DNA of 34,112 nucleotides from Dehalococcoidia bacterium (GTDB lineage Bacteria > Chloroflexota > Dehalococcoidia > GIF9 > UBA5629), in assembly GCA_011170325.1 (NCBI GenBank), contig DUEX01000018.1:1-34112 (forward strand). Reading direction: 5' to 3'. The position numbers were made by a program, and so were the translations under genes. Positions 28,441 to 34,112 of the stretch are shown here, in pieces. The notes under the pieces are model-generated. The model made no database searches. It was not told the origin of the DNA and saw nothing but the letters and a program-made list of their open reading frames with translations. The first letter of the stretch is position 1. Each line of letters begins with the position of its first letter.

Positions 28441-29004
28441 TTATGCTTGTTCCCTGAAGCCCTTCTTTATTGATTTGTAGTCAGATAAGCGAAGCCGAAT
28501 GAAATGGCGAGTTCGAGAGACGATTTCCCTGCTGGTGACTTCATATTGAGTTCTATCTGTTGCTTTCTTGACCCAGACCGAGAAATGCGCCCCCGACGTT
28601 TCTACTTCACCATCGGTTGCGTGGAATTGCGTGGGGTGTAGTCCCTCTGAGAGAAACTTTACCCCTCTGATTTGGGAGAGGTCCCATGCTAATGAGGTCC
28701 AGGCCATCTTTGCTTCACCGACGCTTATATAGTCCTTATCACCCTCTTTATGCGTTCCAACTGATAGCTCATCGCCTGAAATATGAACACGAAGTCTCCA
28801 ATACGCCTCAGGTGTGCCATCTTCATTCTGTTGGATATCTTCTGTTACCTCCCCTATCCAAACTGGTAGTCTCATCTCTTCTAAGCCTTCCTTACGGCGA
28901 AATAGACTTTCGGCATGACGCCAGTTGTACACTAAGGATATTATGCTTATCACTAGTGCCACACCTGCAATGGTTAAGGTCCAATCTAGCACTTCTGGCA
29001 GCAT
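28441..29004 (-). CDS. single-span membrane protein, hypothetical
   Basis: 187 residues with an N-terminal span (about 6-27, LTIAGVALVISIISLVYNW) and a soluble domain (YWRLRVHISGDELSVGTHKE, GVKFLSEGLHPTQFHATDGE) of beta type. It overlaps the end of the preceding gene by 19 bases; GGAGG lies 7 bases before the ATG. No motif assigned; may be translationally coupled to that gene. Confidence 0.6.
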   Translation of the reverse strand: MLPEVLDWTLTIAGVALVISIISLVYNWRHAESLFRRKEGLEEMRLPVWIGEVTEDIQQNEDGTPEAYWRLRVHISGDELSVGTHKEGDKDYISVGEAKMAWTSLAWDLSQIRGVKFLSEGLHPTQFHATDGEVETSGAHFSVWVKKATDRTQYEVTSREIVSRTRHFIRLRLSDYKSIKKGFREQA

Positions 29005-29264
29005 CTCTGGCCTCCGCTATTTTTTGTACGTGTAGGCGTCCCTCCAAAACCACCACAATTCCTTTTCCACCATCCAATATTTTCTGGATAAACCTCATAC
29101 TCGAATTCAACCTCGCCAGTGGTCTTGCTGATTGCCTTCCTCTTATTGCCCCGACCGTAAATCATCACCTTGACGGGATGAGGCGGGTCATTAAGTTCAG
29201 CATAGTCTGGATGTTGTCCCTGATAGTCAAGAAGATATTGCCAACCACCTGGTTTGTCTACCAT
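28986..29264 (-). CDS. hypothetical protein
   Basis: 92 residues: LLDYQGQHPDYAELNDPPHP, VKVMIYGRGNKRKAISKTTG and EVEFEYEVYPENIGWWKRNC, then a Cys- and Gly-rich end (GGFGG, CCQKC). Its end overlaps the 28441-29004 start. The last part may be poor because the frame reads into the next gene's ribosome site. Family unknown. Confidence 0.5.
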   Translation of the reverse strand: MVDKPGGWQYLLDYQGQHPDYAELNDPPHPVKVMIYGRGNKRKAISKTTGEVEFEYEVYPENIGWWKRNCGGFGGTPTRTKNSGGQRCCQKC

Positions 29265-29312
29265 TTCCCGGGCACCTCTGTTCTGCTTAGTGGCAGCATA
29301 GCATACCTGCCT

Positions 29313-29360
29313 TGATTATACACCCGGCCGAAGTAAAGTAGAATACCCCCTATCTCCATT
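29313..29360 (-). promoter_or_regulatory. Class-1 promoter repeat D
   Basis: Minus strand AGGGGGTATTCTACTTTACT then TCGGCCGGGTGTATAATCAAGG; TATAAT at 29315-29320. Faces the 28986-29264/28441-29004 pair. Confidence 0.75.
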
Positions 29361-29498
29361 TGGAGCTCGGAGGGAACTAACCTGCCTTCTTGTGAAAATA
29401 TGCACCCGTCAGAACCCTTTGAACTGGCTATTGTTACTGAACTCTTGACGGGTTCTTGTTCAGTCACGAAGGTAGACCACAGATTATCTTTTGACTTT

Positions 29499-30308
29499 TC
29501 AGCGGTCACGATATAATGGTGTTCGTTTCTCCAAAAAAGCCTGTGCACCTTCCTCGCCATCTTCAGTAAGGCTTAACATTAGCTGAGTACGGTTCTCTAA
29601 GTGGAGTGCGCTTTCAAGGCTAGGCGCATCAATATTGAAGTTCATAACTTCCTTAGTCATGCGGAGACCTAAGGGGGAGTTCTGGAGCATTTCATTAGCA
29701 AGTTCTAAGGCAGCCGCATCAACTTGGTCATCAGCGACCACTCGAGATACCAAACCGAATCTCTCTGCTGTGGCTGCATCTAAGAAGCGTCCGGTCAATA
29801 GGTATTCTGCGGCCTGGGAAAACCCGATTATCCGAGGCAAGAAGTAGGAACTACCCAAGTCGGTACCGGAGAGCCCGATTAGGATATAGCCAGCATTAAA
29901 TCGAGCCGACTTCCCGGCAATGCGTAAATCGCAGGCCAGAGCTAGGCTGAAACCACCTCCAACGGCGGGACCACGAATGGCACCGATGATTGGCTGTGGA
30001 ACACGACGCATCCTCACTATTACGTCAGCAAAAGCCTGCTGCACCTTGTGGTAGCGATATTGGATTTCACCGAATTCACTCTTACTGGGGGCCTTAAAGC
30101 CTTCCTTTAAATCAAGCCCTGAACAGAATGCTCGCCCGGCGCCGCGTATTATTACTACCCGTGTTTGGAAATCATTGTAGAGCTTGGCAAAGCAATCCCG
30201 TAATTCTTCAATAAGCTCCACGGACGCGGCATTTAACATTTCTGGCCGATTTAGAGTTAGCATGCCGATGGTATCCTGCTTCTCAAATAGTATTGTTTTA
30301 TAAGCCAT
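29499..30308 (-). CDS. enoyl-CoA hydratase/isomerase family protein, copy 2
   Basis: 269 residues, crotonase fold: AGRAFCSGLDLKEGF (oxyanion loop 1), IRGPAVGGGFSLALACDLRI (loop 2) and LSGTDLGSSYFLPRIIG, with Asp in the position of the second acid. Similar in length to copy 1 but clearly different in sequence, so paralogous rather than duplicated recently. Acts on acyl-CoA. Its ATG at 30308 follows GGGGGT by 7 bases; promoter E is about 95 bases upstream. Confidence 0.88.
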   Translation of the reverse strand: MAYKTILFEKQDTIGMLTLNRPEMLNAASVELIEELRDCFAKLYNDFQTRVVIIRGAGRAFCSGLDLKEGFKAPSKSEFGEIQYRYHKVQQAFADVIVRMRRVPQPIIGAIRGPAVGGGFSLALACDLRIAGKSARFNAGYILIGLSGTDLGSSYFLPRIIGFSQAAEYLLTGRFLDAATAERFGLVSRVVADDQVDAAALELANEMLQNSPLGLRMTKEVMNFNIDAPSLESALHLENRTQLMLSLTEDGEEGAQAFLEKRTPLYRDR

Positions 30309-30401
30309 ATTTTACCCCCTAAACTTTTTGCCCACTTGCTACGTTTGTATTCGTTTACTGGTAGCACATTGGCTTTCCAGATTCAACTAGCTGTGAGCTT
30401 A

Positions 30402-30440
30402 CCCAATTATACACCTAGCTAAAGCCGAATAGAATACCTC
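30402..30440 (-). promoter_or_regulatory. Class-1 promoter repeat E
   Basis: Minus strand GGAGGTATTCTATTCGGCTT then TAGCTAGGTGTATAATTGGG; TATAAT at 30406-30411. Faces the second enoyl-CoA hydratase-type gene. Confidence 0.75.
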
Positions 30441-30499
30441 CAGCGGACGGCTACATGTTGTCTACTGCCTGGGCAGATTTATCCCATCTGGTGCGGGTT

Positions 30500-30540
30500 C
30501 GAGAAGCCCGTTAGCTTTTTACCGGGTACTGGGTTTCTCG
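30500..30540 (+). terminator. Hairpin upstream of the MBL gene
   Basis: CGAGAAGCCC (30500-30509) pairs with GGGTTTCTCG (30531-30540) with one G-T; the loop holds TTAGCTTTTTACC. GGAGTTTGTTTG follows. It lies about 95 bases before the plus-strand MBL gene. Possibly a transcription terminator or a leader structure; no uninterrupted U tract is present. Confidence 0.4.
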
Positions 30541-30633
30541 GGAGTTTGTTTGAGGAGTTTATGCCATGGTATGATATGGTTTCACGCTGGAGCAACGAAT
30601 TACTGTACCCGTAGGGAATAACGAGGAATTGAT

Positions 30634-31563
30634 ATGTGGATTAAAGACCCAGGCAAAGTCATTGATAGGTTAGATTTTCTAGGAACCCATGAGAATTGCC
30701 TCTACTTGCTTAGGGGCAAAGAGGCTATGATTATTGGTGGTGGCATGAGCTGGATAGCGCCATCTTTGGAGAGACAACTCTCAGCAATGGACTTCGAGCC
30801 TGACAGGCTTAGGTATCTAGTTATCACTCATTCCCACTTTGACCACTGTGGGGCTGTGCCTTATCTGAAGAGGATATTTCCGCATATACAGGTACTTGCC
30901 TCAGCACACTCTGAGGAGGTGTTTTCTAAGGAAAAAGCGGTGAATTTCATTGCTGCTGCCAATAAGCAAATGATTGACAGGCTAGGGCTCCAAAGTGAGT
31001 ATGAAAGATTAAATTTGAAGTTTGATGGGATTCAGATTGACCGTGTCGTCGCAGAAAAGGATATCGTAGACCTTGGCGATGGCATTGAAGCCCATTTCAT
31101 GGAGGTGCCGGGTCATACCCAGTGTTCCATCGCGGCATATATTCCAAATTTAAAGACCTTGTTTCCTTCGGATGCTGCTCCATGGCCCGCAGACGATGTG
31201 GATCAACTCCATTATCCATCACCCCAATATGACTTTTCTATGTATAGAGAATCGCTACAGAAGCTGGCTGGTTATAAAATTGAAATATGTGCCTTTGAGC
31301 ATCATGGTGTTGTTATGGGTGGCGAAGCAAGAAAGGTCTTACATCTAGGGCTAAGCGAGACAGATAAGTATAAGAGTTATGTTATTGAGCTGTACCAGCA
31401 GATAGGCGATTTAGATAAGATAGCGCAAGAAGTTGCTGTTGAAAGACTGAAGAGGAGTAAAGTTGATTCGATGGGTATGGAACTCGCGATCATCGTTTCA
31501 AAGGCTGAAATCCGTAACATATTACGCGATGCTAAACTCCTTGCTGAGGCTTCTGCACCATAA
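30634..31563 (+). CDS. MBL-fold metallo-hydrolase
   Basis: 309 residues. Ligands: HSHFDH (66-71), His 161 in EVPGHTQCS, Asp 180 in FPSDAAPW and the late His pair in FEHHG (223-224). It fits the glyoxalase II-like superfamily, with an extra C-terminal helical region from about 230 to 309 (KYKSYVIELYQQIGDLDKIA) beyond the minimal fold. Substrate unknown. ATG at 30634 follows GAGGA by 5 bases. Opposite in strand to its neighbours. Confidence 0.88.
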   Translation: MWIKDPGKVIDRLDFLGTHENCLYLLRGKEAMIIGGGMSWIAPSLERQLSAMDFEPDRLRYLVITHSHFDHCGAVPYLKRIFPHIQVLASAHSEEVFSKEKAVNFIAAANKQMIDRLGLQSEYERLNLKFDGIQIDRVVAEKDIVDLGDGIEAHFMEVPGHTQCSIAAYIPNLKTLFPSDAAPWPADDVDQLHYPSPQYDFSMYRESLQKLAGYKIEICAFEHHGVVMGGEARKVLHLGLSETDKYKSYVIELYQQIGDLDKIAQEVAVERLKRSKVDSMGMELAIIVSKAEIRNILRDAKLLAEASAP

Positions 31564-31597
31564 TCGTCCTCCTCCTTGCACTACCGGCTATCTGTCT

Positions 31598-31650
31598 TGA
31601 TTATGCATCTAACCTAAGTTAAATAGGATACTATACCCCTATGCCCCTTA
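31598..31650 (-). promoter_or_regulatory. Class-1 promoter repeat F, antisense position
   Basis: Minus strand GGGGCATAGGGGTATAGTAT then CCTATTTAACTTAGGTTAGATGCATAAT; -10 CATAAT at 31600-31605. It lies between two convergent genes and would fire into the 3' end of the MBL gene, antisense. Confidence 0.5.
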
Positions 31651-31664
31651 TATTAACTTGCTTG

Positions 31665-32144
31665 TCAGGCAGGACGGCGGAAGGTTAGTATTAGCACCAC
31701 CACTGCAGCGATAACCAGGACGCTCATGATGAGAATGGCAGTCAAACCACCGCTCCAAATTGAGCCACCGCCAAGGATGGTAAAGCTGCTGTGGTGACCA
31801 TCAATAGCCACATTATAAGTCCCCGGCTCAGACTTATATACAGTGAACTTCACTGGATAGGCAGTTCCAGGACTCACGCTGACCATCTTGGTCTGCTCCA
31901 CCCGCCCGTTTATCTTCAGGACGAGATTGTAATTGCCAATCTGACCACCATTGTTGAGCACATTGATTGAGATAGTTACCGGCTGACCTGCATTTGCCTG
32001 CTGTGGGCTTACATTGAGGTGTTGCAGTGCAAACAGAGGCGGCCCTTGTGCCTTCGCCAGACTTGTTGGCATTATCGCTGCTCCTGTTGCTAAGACTAGT
32101 GCTAGGATCACCAGCAGTAAAGCAATTCTTGTTTGTTTAACCAT
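31665..32144 (-). CDS. CARDB-type secreted/surface protein with C-terminal anchor
   Basis: 159 residues: a signal peptide (MVKQTRIALLLVILALVLAT, cleavage near AKA-QG), one Ig-like beta domain (LNVSPQQANAGQPVTISINV, NGRVEQTKMVSVSPGTAYPV, EPGTYNVAIDG), and a C-terminal span (ILIMSVLVIAAVVVLILTF) followed by RRPA. The layout is that of a small membrane-anchored surface protein with a CARDB-like domain. Role unknown, perhaps adhesion. Confidence 0.72.
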   Translation of the reverse strand: MVKQTRIALLLVILALVLATGAAIMPTSLAKAQGPPLFALQHLNVSPQQANAGQPVTISINVLNNGGQIGNYNLVLKINGRVEQTKMVSVSPGTAYPVKFTVYKSEPGTYNVAIDGHHSSFTILGGGSIWSGGLTAILIMSVLVIAAVVVLILTFRRPA

Positions 32145-32224
32145 TAACTCCGCAGCCCGCCTTGTGCTAAATCGTATCTGATGAGGTATTACTGGGCTCA
32201 GGTTAGTATAAAAAGGAACTATAT

Positions 32225-33307
32225 CTATCCCGTGGTAAAAGTATTGTCGGGTGATACCGCTACGTTCCCAGCCGCATCCTTTGACTTGACCCTATAATGG
32301 TACTCAGTTCCTGAGGTAAGGCCAGTTAAAGTTACCGAGTGGGTAGCAACTCCCGTCGAGGTACCGGAGGTGGGGTCATTCTCCCATGCCGTCGATGTAC
32401 CGTAGTTGATGTCCGTGCCATACTCAACTTGGCTGCCAGCTAGCTCATCAGTTGCCCAAGTAATAACAGCAGTTGTGGTGGTTGTAGAAGCTAAGACACT
32501 TGAGATTATCGGTGGCGTGGTATCTGTGGTTGTACTGCCATTTGTAGTGCCGGTGGTGAAGGTGTTTTTGGGTGATACCGCTACGTTCCCAGCCGCATCC
32601 TTTGACTTGACCCTATAATGGTACTCAGTTCCTGAGGTAAGGCCAGTTAAAGTTACCGAGTGTGTGACAACTCCCATCGAGGTACCGGAGGTGGGGTCAT
32701 TCTCCCATGCCGTCGATGTACCGTAGTTGATGTCCGTGCCATACTCAACTTGGCTGCCAGTTAGCTCATCAGTTGTCCAAGTAATAGCAGCAGTTGTGGT
32801 GGTTGTAGAAGCTGAGACACTCGAGATTATCGGTGGCGTGGTATCTGTGGTTGTGGTGCCGGAAAACAGAGATGGTAGCCAGGAAGGGGAAGCGAAAGCC
32901 CAGTAGGAGAAAAATCCAAGACCTAGTAAGATGACAACTAGCAACATTATCAGAACTGGTGAGCCTGATGGCGCTTGGCTCCTTGCTGCTGGTGGAGCCC
33001 AGCCTGCTTGCTGTGGCATGCCTCCTACTTGCTGTGGCATGCCTGCACCTAGAGCAGCACCGCAATTCGGGCAAAATCTGGATGTGGGATCAACACCAGC
33101 TCCACAGTAAGGGCAACCAGCAGCTAATCTTGCACCACAAGCTCCACAAAATTGCAGGCCCATAGCATTTTGTGAACCACAATTGGGGCACCTGATTACT
33201 TGCTGCTGCCCCCCAGTAGCCAGTCTTGTTCCACAAACTCCACAAAACTGCTGGCCTACAGTATTTTGTGAACCACAATTAGGGCACCTGATTACTTGCT
33301 GCTGCAT
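32225..33307 (-). CDS. zinc-ribbon and two fibronectin type III repeats, membrane protein
   Basis: 360 residues. The N-terminus has three zinc-ribbon-like units: VIRCPNCGSQNTVGQQFCGV, VIRCPNCGSQNAMGLQFCGA and CPYCGAGVDPTSRFCPNCGA (about residues 7-91). After a Gly/Pro/Gln linker comes one membrane span (LIMLLVVILLGLGFFSYWAF). The extracellular part has two Fn3-type domains of 107 residues, nearly identical (TITWTTDELTGSQVEYGT..., HYRVKSKDAAGNVAVSP). The DNA repeat period is 321 bp. Probably a surface protein with a cytoplasmic zinc-ribbon head. Confidence 0.85.
   Translation of the reverse strand: MQQQVIRCPNCGSQNTVGQQFCGVCGTRLATGGQQQVIRCPNCGSQNAMGLQFCGACGARLAAGCPYCGAGVDPTSRFCPNCGAALGAGMPQQVGGMPQQAGWAPPAARSQAPSGSPVLIMLLVVILLGLGFFSYWAFASPSWLPSLFSGTTTTDTTPPIISSVSASTTTTTAAITWTTDELTGSQVEYGTDINYGTSTAWENDPTSGTSMGVVTHSVTLTGLTSGTEYHYRVKSKDAAGNVAVSPKNTFTTGTTNGSTTTDTTPPIISSVLASTTTTTAVITWATDELAGSQVEYGTDINYGTSTAWENDPTSGTSTGVATHSVTLTGLTSGTEYHYRVKSKDAAGNVAVSPDNTFTTG
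32249..32890. repeat. Tandem 321-bp Fn3 repeat
   Basis: GGGTGATACCGCTACG begins at 32249 and again at 32570, an offset of 321 bp (107 codons); the two copies differ by only scattered substitutions. Indicates recent intragenic duplication. Confidence 0.85.
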
Positions 33308-33381
33308 GTTATCCCTCCCTTGGCCTTCCTCCTTTCTTGTTTAACACATTCCCCATTTATTTATCTCCTACTATACCATAT

Positions 33382-33410
33382 ATTGTCCCAGTTATAACAT
33401 CTAATGTCAA
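33382..33410 (-). promoter_or_regulatory. Promoter of the zinc-ribbon/Fn3 gene
   Basis: Minus strand TTGACA (33405-33410), 17-base spacer and GACAAT (33382-33387), about 75 bases upstream of the ATG at 33307. Confidence 0.6.
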
Positions 33411-33531
33411 CTGGATTGTCGGAGAACTTTCACAAAGTCTAAATCATGCCTGAGGGATATGGAGGAGTTAGGCTTGTGGCTGAATATCTATCGTCCTATC
33501 CAAATTTACTCAGCCACTCATATGCTGAAAC

Positions 33532-34112
33532 CTATTCTTTGGCCGGGACTGCGTAGGTCTTTCTGGAGACCTCCTCGCCTTCGGCATTATACAGCACGGC
33601 TATATCGGGTATCTCGTCGTTCCAAATGTCACCGGGGCCATAGTAAAATGTGAACCATACATTTGTGAAGTCTGTGCTATACGGGGCTTTAGCGCCGAAC
33701 TCTTGCCATGTTTCACATTCAGGGTAGATCTCGTCTGTATAAACTCGGATGATCTCACCTGGGTATAAGACCAAACCGGGTGGGAAGGTGAATGAAGGAT
33801 ATCCTTTGGATATATTTTTCAGCACCCAGCCACTTATCTCTTGATGGCAGTTGCCTAGGTTCTTGATAACAACGTATTCATCAGGCTCGACCCTTTCAAA
33901 ACACACGCAGTTTTCTGGGTCCCGTGGATGGAAGGTACCTTTGTAATGGATATTAGTTATCTGAATGGGGGAGACCGGTGCTTTAGTTTCAGCAGCGTAA
34001 TCCTCAACTGTAATAGCCCAACTGCGCAAATTTGCAGCAATGACCTTGATATAGTAATCGTGCCCACCCTCGTATATGTAAGTAGTATCGCTAGCGCTAC
34101 CGCCTGAGTGTG
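33532..34112 (-). CDS. lamin-tail-domain-like secreted protein, 5' end outside window
   Basis: Partial: the minus-strand frame stays open to the right edge (SGGSASDTTYIYEGGHDYYI, KVIAANLRSWAITVEDYAAE), so the true start lies beyond 34112. The C-terminal part has VEPDEYVVIKNLGNCHQEIS, GWVLKNISKGYPSFTFPPGL and LYPGEIIRVYTDEI, the lamin tail domain (LTD) pattern found in bacterial surface and nuclease-linked proteins. The end is IAVLYNAEGEEVSRKTYAV. Likely extracellular. Confidence 0.75.
   Translation of the reverse strand, partial: HSGGSASDTTYIYEGGHDYYIKVIAANLRSWAITVEDYAAETKAPVSPIQITNIHYKGTFHPRDPENCVCFERVEPDEYVVIKNLGNCHQEISGWVLKNISKGYPSFTFPPGLVLYPGEIIRVYTDEIYPECETWQEFGAKAPYSTDFTNVWFTFYYGPGDIWNDEIPDIAVLYNAEGEEVSRKTYAVPAKE

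Noticed and set aside
29258-29560. Minus-strand frame of 100 codons
   Set aside because: It covers promoter block D and overlaps the end of the enoyl-CoA hydratase gene and the start of the next gene; composition is not coding-like.
1-34112. CRISPR array or phage structural genes
   Set aside because: No regularly spaced short repeats with unique spacers, and no capsid, portal or tail proteins.

Overview
The window looks like chromosomal DNA of an anaerobic Chloroflexota bacterium, probably Dehalococcoidia-like. This is inferred from moderate GC, small lipoproteins and membrane proteins, acyl-CoA enzymes (3-hydroxyacyl-CoA dehydrogenase, two enoyl-CoA hydratase family proteins), MBL-fold hydrolases, zinc-ribbon/FN3 surface proteins, a DUF4389 protein and an IS1-type transposase. 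There is no rRNA gene or intact tRNA, so the taxonomic call is only an inference. No CRISPR array or phage structural gene was seen.

Region 1 (1-12.8 kb) is an accessory region with a cassette-like layout. Single genes or two-gene units, mostly on the minus strand, are separated by copies of a dispersed repeat. A full repeat has a left half, which starts with a minus-facing promoter (GTGGTAnAAT) for the gene on its left, and a right half, which encodes the last ~19 codons of a tyrosine recombinase plus ~45 bp ending in GGCAGGTCA. Cargo includes methyltransferases, a MacB/FtsX-type permease, a C_GCAxxG_C_C protein, a sulfite-oxidase-fold lipoprotein with a small membrane partner, isoprenylcysteine methyltransferase-like proteins, a cyclic-nucleotide-binding/MBL pair, an SRPBCC protein and small lipoproteins. 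A truncated tRNA-Met(CAU)-like 3' half lies at 8239-8288. No complete integrase is present.

Region 2 (12.8-20.5 kb) has small hypothetical genes (one with a C2H2 zinc finger), a 3-hydroxyacyl-CoA dehydrogenase, a methyltransferase, a third isoprenylcysteine methyltransferase paralogue, a Tic20/DUF4870-like protein, a half-length permease and an AhpD-like protein. Region 3 (20535-23212) is a complete IS1-family-like transposon with 16-bp terminal inverted repeats and an 8-bp target duplication. It carries passengers: a retropepsin-like protease, its small coupled partner, a basic protein and a toxin-antitoxin pair.

Region 4 (23.4-34.1 kb) holds a TPR lipoprotein, a DUF4389 protein, a PRC-barrel protein, a lipoprotein-like gene broken by an in-frame UGA, two enoyl-CoA hydratase family genes interleaved with single-span membrane proteins, an MBL hydrolase and three cell-surface proteins. 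From 13.4 kb to the end, most minus-strand transcription units start from near-identical ~45-bp promoter blocks (TATTCTATTTTGC...GGGTGTATAATC). These blocks are conserved well beyond the -10 box, and one lies where it serves no sense gene.
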